DNA of 55,311 nucleotides from Candidatus Dormiibacterota bacterium (GTDB lineage Bacteria > Chloroflexota > Dormibacteria > Dormibacterales > Dormibacteraceae). The stretch lies in the NCBI GenBank assembly GCA_955652705.1, contig CATPBK010000090.1, forward strand, positions 1-55,311, given 5' to 3'. Every line of letters begins with the position of its first letter. Positions within the stretch are counted from its first letter, which is position 1. Made by a program: the position numbers and the translations under genes. Positions 43,993 to 52,127 of the stretch are shown piece by piece. The notes under the pieces were generated by a model. The model did no database searches. It was not told where the DNA came from and was given only the letters and a program-made list of their open reading frames with translations.

Positions 43993-45950
43993 GCCCGTGC
44001 GGCCCCGATGGCTTCCAGGGCGTCCGGGTTCTCCAGCGCGGTCAGGTCGCCCGGCTCGAGGCCCAAGTAGACCGCCTTCACCACCCTGCGCAGGATCTTG
44101 GCGTTGCGTGTCTTGGGCAGGTCGGGCACGAAATAGATTTCCTTGGGTCGCAGTGGCTTGCCCATCTCCCTGGCGACCCGCTCCTTCAGCCGCTCGCTGG
44201 CAGCGGCATCCGCCGCCTGGCCGGTCCGCAGGACGACGAAGCAGACGAGCGCTTCGCCCTTGAGCTCGTCGGGGACGCCGACCGCGGCCGCCTCCTGGAC
44301 GGCTGGGTCCCCTACCAGCACCGATTCGACCTCGGCCGGGCCCAGCCGCTTGCCCGCCACCTTGATGGTGTCGTCGGAGCGCCCCAGCACGTACCAGAGG
44401 CCGTCGCGGGGGTCGACGTAAGCCCAGTCGCCGTGGACCCAGACGCCGGGAAAGCGGCTCCAGTACGTCTGCTCGTAGCGCTCGCGATCACGCCAGAACC
44501 CCATCGTCATGCCCGGCCAGGGCTTGCGCACCACCAGCTCGCCGACCTCGCCCTGGACCGGCCGGCCCTGCTCGTCGACAACGTCCGCGGCCATCCCCGG
44601 AACGGGGCCGCTGAAAGAGCAGGGCCGCTGCGGAGTCAGCACGTTGCCGATCAGGATCCCGCCGGCGATCTCGGTCCCGCCGGTGTAGTTGATGACCGGC
44701 AGCCGGCCGCCGCCCACATGGCGGGCGAACCAGAGCCACGGCTCGGGGTTCCAGGGCTCGCCGGTGCCGCCCAGCACCCGCAGGCTCGAGAGGTCGTGCT
44801 TGCGTGGCCACTCCTCGCCCGCGACCATCAGCCCCCGGACCAGCGTCGGGGCGGCGCCGAAGATCGACACCTCGTGGTCGGCGACCATCCGCCAGAGCCG
44901 ATCGGGGGCGGGAGTGTCAGGGGTGCCCTCGTAGAGCACGCAGGTGGCGCCCTGGGAGAGTGCGCCGAAGATCAGCCAAGGGCCCATCATCCAGCCGATG
45001 TCGGTGATCCAGAAGATGATGTCGTCGGGCCCCAGGTCGAATCCCCAGGCCATGTCCTGGGCCGCCTTCAACGGGAAGCCGCCATGCACGTGGACGGCGC
45101 CTTTGGGCCGGCCGGTCGTGCCAGACGTGTAGATGACCATGACCGGGTGCTCGGGGTCGAGCCGGTGAGTGGGGAGGTGGTCGGGCTCCCCGTCCAGAAG
45201 CGCCTCCCAGACCTGGTCCCGGCCCGGGGTCCAGGGGATCTCGCGCACGATGCGCCGCAGCACGACCACGTGCTCGACGCACGGGGCCTGCTTCAACGCC
45301 TCGTCGGCGACCTCTTTCATCTTCACGACCTGGCCGCGGCGGTAAAAGCCGTCGGCGCAGATCAACACCTTGGCCTCGGCGTCGTTGAGGCGGCTGGCGA
45401 CGGCGCCGGCGCCGAAGCCACTGAAGAGCGGGATGATCACAGCGCCGACCTTGGCGATGGCCAGCAGGCTGACGGCGACTTCGGGGGTCATGGGCAGGAA
45501 GACGCCGACCCGGTCGCCGCGCTCGATGCCCAGCTTCTCCAGGGCCGCGCCCAAGCGGCAGACCTGCAGGTCCAGCTCGGCATAGGTGAGGCGGCGGACC
45601 TCGCCCGGCTCGCCCTCCCAGATGAGGGCCGTCTTCTCCGGCTGCGCCCTGGGGCCGCGCACCCACTGGTCGAGGCAGGTGTCGACGATATTGAGCCTGC
45701 CGCCGCCGAACCAGTGCGGCCACTGGACGCCTTCGGAGAGGTCCAGGACCCGGTCGTAGGCGCGGTACCAGCGGATGCCGAGGTCGTGGACGACGGCATC
45801 CCAGAACCACTCCTGGTCGGTGATCGAACGCTCCTGGAGCTGGGCCAGGTCGGCGATGCCATGGCGCTTCATGAAGCGTTTCAGGCGGCTCCGCTCGATG
45901 ACCTCGGGCGTCGGCTCCCAGGTGACGTCCCCGATCACGACCGGCTGCAT
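43989..45950 (-). CDS. Acyl-CoA synthetase (acetyl-CoA synthetase-like, AMP-forming)
   Basis: A 653-residue adenylate-forming enzyme that activates a carboxylic acid with ATP and CoA. The ACAS N-terminal region is seen in MQPVVIGDVTWEPTPEVIER and WFWDAVVHDLGIRWYRAYD. The P-loop-like VMVIYTSGTTGRPKGAVHVHGG, NYTGGTEIAGG, WVHGDWAYVDPRDGLWYVLG, DDTIKVAGKRLGPAEVE and the C-terminal catalytic Lys region PKTRNAKILRRVVKA are intact. ATG at 45950 is chosen since homologous sequence begins there; the longer upstream frame shadows the next gene. Propionate or short branched acids are as likely as acetate. Confidence 0.92.
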   Translation of the reverse strand: MQPVVIGDVTWEPTPEVIERSRLKRFMKRHGIADLAQLQERSITDQEWFWDAVVHDLGIRWYRAYDRVLDLSEGVQWPHWFGGGRLNIVDTCLDQWVRGPRAQPEKTALIWEGEPGEVRRLTYAELDLQVCRLGAALEKLGIERGDRVGVFLPMTPEVAVSLLAIAKVGAVIIPLFSGFGAGAVASRLNDAEAKVLICADGFYRRGQVVKMKEVADEALKQAPCVEHVVVLRRIVREIPWTPGRDQVWEALLDGEPDHLPTHRLDPEHPVMVIYTSGTTGRPKGAVHVHGGFPLKAAQDMAWGFDLGPDDIIFWITDIGWMMGPWLIFGALSQGATCVLYEGTPDTPAPDRLWRMVADHEVSIFGAAPTLVRGLMVAGEEWPRKHDLSSLRVLGGTGEPWNPEPWLWFARHVGGGRLPVINYTGGTEIAGGILIGNVLTPQRPCSFSGPVPGMAADVVDEQGRPVQGEVGELVVRKPWPGMTMGFWRDRERYEQTYWSRFPGVWVHGDWAYVDPRDGLWYVLGRSDDTIKVAGKRLGPAEVESVLVGDPAVQEAAAVGVPDELKGEALVCFVVLRTGQAADAAASERLKERVAREMGKPLRPKEIYFVPDLPKTRNAKILRRVVKAVYLGLEPGDLTALENPDALEAIGAARA

Positions 45951-45963
45951 CAGGGTCTCGATT

Positions 45964-46533
45964 CTAAGGGCCGTTACCGGTGAGCCGTTCCGCCTCCTGG
46001 CGCAGCTCCCAGTAGTTCTGCCAGGCTGTCCGCGCCCGCCCCAGCTGCTGCTGCACGCCGAGATGCTCGCGTGCGGCCCGGGCGGCGTGATGCTGCGCGT
46101 AGACCCAGCGGTCGAGGGCCCGTTCGACTGTCGCCGAGACCTGGCCCAGCCACTCCTCGCGCGACTGCGCGGCCTGGCCGGGCAGCGCCAGCAGCTTCCA
46201 GGTGCCCCCGCCTGCCAGCGCTTTGACCGTCGCCTGGCCCGGCGCCCGGCCGGGGTGGACGCGCGGGGTGACATTGTTCGGATTGGCCGCCATCAGCCGG
46301 TGCTGGACGGCGAGCACGAGCTGGTGCGCCGCCCGCAGGTTGGCCGGCGCGGCGGCCGCCTCGCCGCGGCCGGCGCTGATCTGGAGGTCGCGGATGGCGC
46401 TGCGGACCTGGGCCGGGACGGAGACGTAGTCGCGTAGCCGGAGCTCTTCAACCTGGTCGAGGAGCTGGTCGGAGGCTTGCATCAGGGCCCGTCGACGGCG
46501 TTCGACCGGGCTCGCCGAGGGCTTCGGGCGCAT
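45964..46533 (-). CDS. Protein of unknown function, 189 aa, mostly helical
   Basis: A 189-residue Ala- and Gln-rich protein that appears alpha-helical through most of its length (ALMQASDQLLDQVEELRLRD; AAHQLVLAVQHRLMAAN; WLGQVSATVERALDRWVYAQ; RARTAWQNYWELRQEAERL). There is no membrane segment and no recognised family. It ends 13 bases before the acyl-CoA synthetase start, so the two are probably co-transcribed. ATG at 46533 follows two inverted repeats; ATG at 46482 is a possible later start. Confidence 0.6.
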   Translation of the reverse strand: MRPKPSASPVERRRRALMQASDQLLDQVEELRLRDYVSVPAQVRSAIRDLQISAGRGEAAAAPANLRAAHQLVLAVQHRLMAANPNNVTPRVHPGRAPGQATVKALAGGGTWKLLALPGQAAQSREEWLGQVSATVERALDRWVYAQHHAARAAREHLGVQQQLGRARTAWQNYWELRQEAERLTGNGP

Positions 46534-46537
46534 CGCC

Positions 46538-46582
46538 CGCGACCCTACTGGCGGCGGGTCGCGGCGTAAAGTATTTCTTTAC
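46538..46582 (-). promoter_or_regulatory. Two adjacent inverted repeats in the leader of the 189-aa gene
   Basis: CGCGACCC (46538-46545) pairs perfectly with GGGTCGCG (46556-46563) around a ten-base spacer, ending four bases before the ATG, where an RNA hairpin would cover the ribosome binding region. Immediately upstream GTAAAG (46566-46571) and CTTTAC (46577-46582) form an AT-rich operator-like palindrome with five-base spacer in a very GC-rich setting. The layout suggests a protein-binding operator or promoter plus a translational hairpin. Confidence 0.4.
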
Positions 46583-46620
46583 AAGCTGGCGTGCACCGGG
46601 CGGGTAGCCGAGCTCCTTCG

Positions 46621-47463
46621 CTAGGCGAGGCCGAGGAGCCGCTTGCCGTTGCCCAGCAGAAGCTTCTGCAACGCCGGCTCCGGAATTTCAAGTTCGCCGA
46701 GCTCGTCCAGGCAGCGCGAGGGGGAGATGAAAGGGTAGTCGCTGCCGAAGAGGAACTTGTCCTGCATCCGCCCTTTCAGCTCCCGCAGCACCTCGGGCGG
46801 GATGTACTTCGGGGCCCAGCCCGAGATGTCGATGAAAACGTTCGCTTTGTGCTGCGCGACCGCCAGCATCTCGACGTGCCAGGGCCAGCCGAAGTGGGCG
46901 GCGATGATGGTCAGCCCCGGAAAGGCCGCCGCCAGCGTGTCCAGCCGGATCGGGCGGCCGTGGTCGAGCTTGATGCCCTGGCCACCGGGCATGCCGGCGC
47001 CGATCCCGCTGGTGCCGGTGTGGAAGAGACAGGGCAGGCCGAGCGCTTCGGCGCGCGCGAAGACCGGCCACCAGCGCTCGTCGTCCGGCGCGAAGTCCTG
47101 GATGGACGGGTGGAACTTGACGCCTTTGAGGCCCAGACCTTTGAACTTGTCCAGCTCCTCCACCGCCCGGACGCCCTTGCGCGGATCGACGCTGCCGAAG
47201 CCCAGGAAAGCCTCCGGGTGTTCCTTGACCGCCTGCGCCACGTACTCGTTGCTGAGGCGGGGGCGGCCGGTCGCGGTCTCGGCGTCCCAGGCGAGCAGGA
47301 CGCCGACGAGATCCAGCTTGACGTACTCGCGGGCCAGTCCCTCGACGGTATTGCGGGAGACCGTGGAGCGAAAGAACTTTTCGGCGGCCTCGACGTAACC
47401 CTCCAGCGTCCGGTCCAGCCACTCGGGCGTGGGCAGGTGGACGTGGAAGTCGATCGCGCGCAA
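46621..47463 (-). CDS. Amidohydrolase-2 family hydrolase/decarboxylase
   Basis: A 280-residue TIM-barrel metal enzyme of the amidohydrolase_2 group (ACMSD-like decarboxylases and related hydrolases). Metal ligands are seen in AIDFHVHLPTPEW (H-x-H), LGLKGVKFHPSIQDFAPDD, PCLFHTGTSG, IIAAHFGWPWHVEM and FLFGSDYPFISPSR (Asp). The C-terminal helix ends LLLGNGKRLLGL, as usual for the family. The true substrate is unknown; gamma-resorcylate-like decarboxylation is a common activity. Start is ATG at 47463, and the divergent MobA-like gene begins 20 bases away. Confidence 0.88.
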   Translation of the reverse strand: MRAIDFHVHLPTPEWLDRTLEGYVEAAEKFFRSTVSRNTVEGLAREYVKLDLVGVLLAWDAETATGRPRLSNEYVAQAVKEHPEAFLGFGSVDPRKGVRAVEELDKFKGLGLKGVKFHPSIQDFAPDDERWWPVFARAEALGLPCLFHTGTSGIGAGMPGGQGIKLDHGRPIRLDTLAAAFPGLTIIAAHFGWPWHVEMLAVAQHKANVFIDISGWAPKYIPPEVLRELKGRMQDKFLFGSDYPFISPSRCLDELGELEIPEPALQKLLLGNGKRLLGLA

Positions 47464-47483
47464 GCTGCCCCGATGATAGGGCC

Positions 47484-48080
47484 GTGACTTCGGCCCTCGC
47501 CGCGACGCTGCTGGTGCTGGCAGGCGGCGGGAGCCGGCGGATGGGGAGGCCCAAGGCGCTGCTGCCGGTCGCCGGGCGCCCCCTTATCGACTACCTGCTG
47601 GACCGCCTGGCGGCGACCTTCGCCGAGGTGTTGATCTCCGCCAATGACTCGAGCTCGCTGCCGGCGGAGCTGCGCCACAGGATGGTTCGAGACGAGCATC
47701 CCGGCGCCGGTCCCCTCTCGGGGATCGAGGCTGGCCTGAACGCGGCCTCGCACGACGCGATGTTCACGGTCGGCTGCGACATGCCCAGGGTCACGCCCGC
47801 GCTGGCCCGACTGCTCGTCGAATCCGCGGCCGGTCATGACGCGGCCGTGCCGCGGCTGGCGGGCTTGCCGGAGCCGGCTTGCGCGTGCTACCGGCGTTCG
47901 GCCCGCGCAGCCATCGGGGCGGCGATCGGCGCCGGGCGGTTCAAGGCTGCCGAAGCGCTGCGCGACCTCGATGTCAACTACCTGGAGGGCGAGGAACTGC
48001 ACGCCGCCGGCATCGCGTCGGAAGTCTTTTGGAACATAAACACTCCACAGGACTATCAAGTTTTCCTCGCCTCCCTGTAA
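47484..48080 (+). CDS. mobA: Molybdenum cofactor guanylyltransferase-like protein (MobA/MocA family)
   Basis: A 198-residue nucleotidyltransferase. The signature LLVLAGGGSRRMGRPKALLPVAG binds nucleotide. HPGAGPLSGIEAGL and TVGCDMPRVTPALARLL follow the MobA pattern, with EPACACYRRSARAAI in place of the EP-L-x-V-Y segment. MobA adds GMP to molybdopterin; the related MocA adds CMP for xanthine-dehydrogenase-type enzymes. The xanthine dehydrogenase genes at 36352-41249 would need the CMP form, so MocA activity is worth considering. The start is GTG at 47484. Confidence 0.8.
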   Translation: MTSALAATLLVLAGGGSRRMGRPKALLPVAGRPLIDYLLDRLAATFAEVLISANDSSSLPAELRHRMVRDEHPGAGPLSGIEAGLNAASHDAMFTVGCDMPRVTPALARLLVESAAGHDAAVPRLAGLPEPACACYRRSARAAIGAAIGAGRFKAAEALRDLDVNYLEGEELHAAGIASEVFWNINTPQDYQVFLASL

Positions 48081-48136
48081 CGCGGTGCGGCATAATCAAG
48101 AGGTTCATTGCCTGTCTGACCAGCGGAGAAACACGC

Positions 48137-48895
48137 TTGAAGATCGTCGTCACCGTCAAGCAGATCCCAGATCCCAACGCCCCCCAGAAGCTCACGTCCG
48201 ACCAGCGCCTGGAGCGCGCTGGCGAGGCTGTCCTCGACCCCGGGGACGAGTACGGAGTCGAAGCCGGCCTGAAGCTCAAGGAAGCTCATGGCGGCGAGGT
48301 GGTCCTAGTCTCGATGGGTCCGGCGAAAGCCGCCGACGCCATCCGGAAGGGCCTCAGCATGGGCGCCGACCGCGCCATCCACGTCAGCGACGATTCACTG
48401 GCCGGCGCCGACGCGCTGCTCACGGCGCGGGTCCTGGCCGCGGCCATCAAGCCGGAGAGCCCCGACCTCGTGATCTGCGGCACCGAGTCGACCGACGGGT
48501 CGACCGGCATGGTGCCGCCGATGCTCGCCGAGCTGCTGGGAATGCCCCAGGCCACGTTCGCCAAGCAGGTGGAGGTGAACGGTGACAAGGTGTCCGTTCA
48601 CCGGCAGACGAACGAGGGCTACGAGGTCGTCGAGGCCCAGGCGCCGGCCCTGGTCACGGTCACGGCCGGCGTCGGCGAGCCGCGCTACGCCTCGCTGAAG
48701 GGGATCATGGCCGCCCGCAGCAAGGAAGTGAAAAAGCTCGAGCTCAGCGAGCTGGAGATCGAGAAAGGCAGCCCGGCGGAGAACGTCGAAGCTGTGGCCG
48801 AGGCTGAGACGCGAAAGGCGGGCGAGGTCATCGAGGACGACGGCAACGCCGCCGACCGCATCCTCGCTTTCCTGGTTCAGGTCAAGGCGGTCTAG
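48137..48895 (+). CDS. etfB: Electron transfer flavoprotein beta subunit
   Basis: The TTG at 48137 gives MKIVVTVKQIPDPNAPQKL, the usual EtfB start, with GGAG nine bases upstream; 252 residues. The AMP/FAD-binding half includes LVICGTESTDGSTGMVPPML and the signature VEAQAPALVTVTAGVGEPRYASLKGIMAA. EtfAB carries electrons from acyl-CoA and other dehydrogenases to the quinone pool. CATAAT at about 48094-48099 could be a -10 element. It abuts etfA directly. Confidence 0.94.
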   Translation: MKIVVTVKQIPDPNAPQKLTSDQRLERAGEAVLDPGDEYGVEAGLKLKEAHGGEVVLVSMGPAKAADAIRKGLSMGADRAIHVSDDSLAGADALLTARVLAAAIKPESPDLVICGTESTDGSTGMVPPMLAELLGMPQATFAKQVEVNGDKVSVHRQTNEGYEVVEAQAPALVTVTAGVGEPRYASLKGIMAARSKEVKKLELSELEIEKGSPAENVEAVAEAETRKAGEVIEDDGNAADRILAFLVQVKAV

Positions 48896-49858
48896 ATGGC
48901 CAAGGTCTGGGTCGCCGCCGAGCTCAACCAGGGAAAGGTGCACTCGATCTCCTTCGAATTGCTGGCCAAGGCGCGGGAGCTGGGCGACGTCGAAGCGATC
49001 GCGCTGGGCAAAGGCGCCGAGGCTGCCGCCGCGGAGCTCGGCAAGCACGGCGCCAAGAAGGTCTACGTCAGCGAAGACGCGGTGTTCGACGACTACATCG
49101 GGGTGCCGGCCGCCAACACCATCGAGGCGCTGGTCAAGAAGGGCGCACCAGACCTGATCCTCTTCGGCTTCACCTACGACTCGCGCGAGGTGGCCGGGAG
49201 GTTAGCGGCCCGGCTCGGCGTCGGCCAGGTCTCCAATGCGATGGACGTCAGCGCCGATGGCGGCGGCTTTGCTGCCAGCGTGCCCTACTTCGGCGGCGCG
49301 AAGGTGGCCACCTTGAAGGTTCTGCACAAGCCTGCCATCGTCCTTGTCCGGCCCAAGTCGTTCGAGGCTTCCGAGGCGGGCGGGACGGCCAGCGTCGAGA
49401 AGGTGGAGGCTCAAAAGGGCGATCTCACCCGGGCTGCCAAGATCGTCGATCGCGTCGTCGAGGCGGGGGAGAAGGTGAAGCTCGAAGAGGCCACCATCAT
49501 CGTCAGCGGCGGCCGTGGCATGCAGGGGCCGGAGAACTTCCCGCTCCTGGAGCAGCTGGCGGATGCTTTGGGCGCCGCCGTGGGCGCCAGCCGGGCGGTG
49601 GTCGATGCGGGCTGGGTCCCGTACGCCATGCAGGTAGGCCAGACCGGCAAGTCGGTGCGGCCCATCGTCTACATCGCGGCGGGCATCTCCGGCGCCATGC
49701 AGCACACGGTCGGCATGAAGGGCTCCAAGTTCATCATCGCGATCAACAAGGATGCCGAGGCGCCGATACTCAAGATGGCCGACCTCGGCGTGGTGGGCGA
49801 CGCGCTCAAGATCGTTCCCAAGCTGACCGACGCGGTCAAGGCCAAGAAAGGCAAGTAG
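48896..49858 (+). CDS. etfA: Electron transfer flavoprotein alpha subunit
   Basis: A 320-residue FAD-binding alpha subunit. The N-terminus VWVAAELNQGKVHSISFELL and the C-terminal FAD domain are standard: ATIIVSGGRGMQGPENFPLL, VGQTGKSVRPIVYIAAGISG, AMQHTVGMKGSKFIIAIN and DLGVVGDALKIVPKL. The ATG follows the etfB stop with no gap. The final codons KGK-stop are repeated directly after the stop. With EtfB it serves unidentified dehydrogenases; none is encoded beside it. Confidence 0.95.
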   Translation: MAKVWVAAELNQGKVHSISFELLAKARELGDVEAIALGKGAEAAAAELGKHGAKKVYVSEDAVFDDYIGVPAANTIEALVKKGAPDLILFGFTYDSREVAGRLAARLGVGQVSNAMDVSADGGGFAASVPYFGGAKVATLKVLHKPAIVLVRPKSFEASEAGGTASVEKVEAQKGDLTRAAKIVDRVVEAGEKVKLEEATIIVSGGRGMQGPENFPLLEQLADALGAAVGASRAVVDAGWVPYAMQVGQTGKSVRPIVYIAAGISGAMQHTVGMKGSKFIIAINKDAEAPILKMADLGVVGDALKIVPKLTDAVKAKKGK

Positions 49859-49870
49859 AAAGGCAAGTAG
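49847..49870 (+). repeat. 12-base tandem duplication containing the etfA stop codon
   Basis: AAAGGCAAGTAG occurs twice in tandem (49847-49858 and 49859-49870). Since 12 is a multiple of three, the second copy repeats the last three codons and stop in frame. It is a small slippage-type duplication with no obvious effect. Confidence 0.9.
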
Positions 49871-49919
49871 AAACCGAAGCAGGTAGGAGAGCCAGACGGA
49901 AGAGGCTCGAGCGCAGCGT

Positions 49920-50753
49920 TTGCTTGAGGAGCGGTCCCGCCTGCGCCGGCTGCGCGATTTCACCGCTGCCGACACACTCCGCGACCGGCTTCGGGAGGGC
50001 GGTTGGGAGGTCGTCGACTCCGCTGAGGGCAGCCTGCTGCAAGCCGCCGCGGTTCCGCCCAGGCCGCGCCAGGTCACGCTGCTGACCGTCCTGCACGGCT
50101 GGCCCGATGACGCCGAGCGCTGGCTCGGCTCCATCCTCCGACACCATGCCGGGCTCGACTTCGAAGCGCTGTTGGTGGACAACTCGGGTGACCGCCTGGT
50201 CGCGGAATGGGCCGCCGAAAGGTCGGGCGAGCAGGTCAGGGTCCTGACTCTGGAGCCGGCCGGCTTCGGAGCCGCCGTCAACGCGGGTCTCAAGGCTGCC
50301 ACGGGCGAGGTCGTCATCCTCTTCGACCCCGGCGTGGAGGCGGAGGGCGACCTGGCCCGCCCGCTGCTCCGCGCGCTCGAGCGGCCCGGCGTCGGCATCG
50401 CCGCCGCCTTCGGCCTGCGCGGCGTCGGGACCGTCAAGCACTTCCACGAGCACCCGGGACCCGAGGTGGACGCGGTCGAGGGCTATTGCATGGCTTTCCG
50501 GCGGGCCCAGGCCCTGGAGGTGGGCGGCTTCGACGAGAGGTTCCGCTTCTACCGGATCGCCGACATCGAGTTCAGCTTTCGCCTGCGGTCGCGGGGCCTG
50601 CAGGCGGTCGTCGTGGCCGGCCTGCCCATCCGCCGGCACGCGCACCGGCTCTGGGAGGAGAAGGGCGAGGAAGAGCGCGAACGCCTGTCGCGGAAGAACT
50701 TCTACCGCTTCCTCGACAAGTGGGGGAAGCGGACGGACCTCCTGGTTCAGTAA
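49920..50753 (+). CDS. GT2-family glycosyltransferase with a cysteinyl-tRNA-synthetase-like N-terminal tail
   Basis: Residues 1-40 (LEERSRLRRLRDFTAADTLR, then DRLREGGWEVVDSAEGSLLQ) look like the C-terminal helical hairpin of cysteinyl-tRNA synthetase, whose pattern is R-x-x-K-D-F-x-x-A-D-x-I-R-D-x-L with D-T-x-x-G. From residue about 55 a GT2-like domain follows: LLTVLHGWPDDAERWLGSIL, LLVDNSGDRLVAEW, AGFGAAVNAGLKAATGEVVI, LFDPGVEAEG, EGYCMAFRRAQALEVGGFDE and FRIADIEFSFRLRSRGL-like text near 50560. The start is TTG at 49920; in-frame coding-like sequence extends back to a stop at 49884. Receptor and donor are unknown. Confidence 0.8.
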   Translation: MLEERSRLRRLRDFTAADTLRDRLREGGWEVVDSAEGSLLQAAAVPPRPRQVTLLTVLHGWPDDAERWLGSILRHHAGLDFEALLVDNSGDRLVAEWAAERSGEQVRVLTLEPAGFGAAVNAGLKAATGEVVILFDPGVEAEGDLARPLLRALERPGVGIAAAFGLRGVGTVKHFHEHPGPEVDAVEGYCMAFRRAQALEVGGFDERFRFYRIADIEFSFRLRSRGLQAVVVAGLPIRRHAHRLWEEKGEEERERLSRKNFYRFLDKWGKRTDLLVQ

Positions 50754-50757
50754 ACGA

Positions 50758-51450
50758 ATGCGCAGCAGCCTCCGGCGGCTGCGCACCGTGGTCCTGCCCA
50801 ACCTCCGCTATCTCACGGGAACCCGGCTCCGGCGCTGCCGCTGCTGCGAACGCCTCTCGCTTATCGTCAGCCTGAGCCCCGGTGACGAGGTCAAGCGCTG
50901 CCTTAACTGCGGGGCCAACCTTCGTTACGAGATGCTCGCCGAGGAGATCCGTAAGCTCGACCTGGCCGGCAGGACTGTCGTCGAGCTCGACCCGTCCTCG
51001 CCGCTGCGGCCACTGCTGCTGCGCGCCGGCCGCTACGTCCGCACCTACTACTCGCCAAGCCAGGCAGCGGGTTCAGTCCGTCCGGACGGTGCCCGGCGGG
51101 AGGACGTCACCGACCTCTCGTTCGGGGACGGCAGCGTCGACCTGATCGTTTCGAGCGACGTTCTCGAGCACGTTCCCGACCTCCAGCGCGCCTTCGCCGA
51201 GACCGCCCGCGTCCTCAAGCCGGGCGGCGTGCACCTCTTCACTGTGCCGCCCCGCGAGCGCACGCGGCGCCGTCCAGCCGAAGATCCCGAATACCATCGC
51301 GACCCGCTCGACCCCGCGGGCATTCTGGCCCACTGGGACATCGGTCCTGACGCGGCCGCTATGTTCTCGAGTGAGAAGCTCCGGCTCCAGATCGTGGCCG
51401 GCCCGGAAGGAGTCGACAGGAGGGTCGTGTGGCGGGCACAGCGGATCTAA
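50758..51450 (+). CDS. Class I SAM-dependent methyltransferase with zinc-ribbon-like N-terminus
   Basis: A 230-residue protein. The N-terminal part has cysteine pairs CRCCERL and CLNCGANLRYE, likely a metal-binding knuckle. The methyltransferase core is abbreviated but shows TVVELDPSSPL, VTDLSFGDGSVDLIVSSDVLEHV (motif II region of Methyltransf_11), RAFAETARVLKPGGVHLFTVP and a tail typical of methyltransferases in polysaccharide or lipid loci. The SAM motif I lacks the usual E-x-G-x-G-x-G (ELDPSSPLRP), so it may be degenerate. It lies four bases after the glycosyltransferase gene and overlaps the TMEM175 gene by 22 bases. Confidence 0.8.
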   Translation: MRSSLRRLRTVVLPNLRYLTGTRLRRCRCCERLSLIVSLSPGDEVKRCLNCGANLRYEMLAEEIRKLDLAGRTVVELDPSSPLRPLLLRAGRYVRTYYSPSQAAGSVRPDGARREDVTDLSFGDGSVDLIVSSDVLEHVPDLQRAFAETARVLKPGGVHLFTVPPRERTRRRPAEDPEYHRDPLDPAGILAHWDIGPDAAAMFSSEKLRLQIVAGPEGVDRRVVWRAQRI

Positions 51451-52061
51451 AAGAAACAGCGCGCATAGAAGCGTTCAGTGACGGTGTCTTCGCCATCGCG
51501 ATCACCCTCCTGGTGCTCGAGCTGCGAGTGCCGCTCACGCAGCCCGCTCCGCTCTTGCCTGAACTGCTCCGGCTCTGGCCCGACTACGTCGCCTACCTGG
51601 TCAGCTTCGTATTCATCCTGATCATGTGGGTCAACCACCACTGGATGTTCCAGCACATCGTCCGCTCGGACCAGGCGCTCATGCTGCTGAACGGCCTGCT
51701 GCTGCTTGGCATCACAGTGGTGCCCTTCCCGACCCGGATCGTCGCGCTCTACTTGTCGACACCCAATCAAAGCGTGGCGGCCGCTATCTACAGCGGCTGG
51801 TTCTGCCTGATCGCGATTTTCTTCAACCTGGTCTGGCTCTACGCGTCGCGGGGCGGCCGGCTGCTGAGCAGAGAGGATGCGGCGTCGGGTCTGGCTGAGG
51901 TCATCACCAGGCGCTATCGCTTGGGTCCGGCCGCCTACTTTGTCGCTTTCCTGCTGGCCTTCGCCTGGGCGCCAGCCAGCCTGGCGCTAAACCTGCTGCT
52001 GGCGATCTTCTTCGCCCTGCCGCGGGAATTCAAGCTACCGGCGCGACCCCGTCGAACGTAG
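51429..52061 (+). CDS. TMEM175-family potassium channel-like membrane protein
   Basis: A 210-residue protein with about six hydrophobic segments. The first helix bears the TMEM175 hallmark RIEAFSDGVFAIAITLLVLEL (F-S-D), the selectivity-filter-forming helix of bacterial TMEM175 channels. Next come the loop with WVNHHWMFQHI, the helix LMLLNGLLLLGITVVPFPTR and the final AAYFVAFLLAFAWAP helix. Bacterial members carry a single six-helix unit and assemble as tetramers conducting K+. The GTG at 51429 lies inside the preceding gene. Confidence 0.9.
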   Translation: MAGTADLKETARIEAFSDGVFAIAITLLVLELRVPLTQPAPLLPELLRLWPDYVAYLVSFVFILIMWVNHHWMFQHIVRSDQALMLLNGLLLLGITVVPFPTRIVALYLSTPNQSVAAAIYSGWFCLIAIFFNLVWLYASRGGRLLSREDAASGLAEVITRRYRLGPAAYFVAFLLAFAWAPASLALNLLLAIFFALPREFKLPARPRRT

Positions 52062-52127
52062 CTGTACGGCAACTTCCTGGCCGACCTCCTGCGACGTCCG
52101 CAGGCTGCCGGCTCGAGTCGAACCCGG

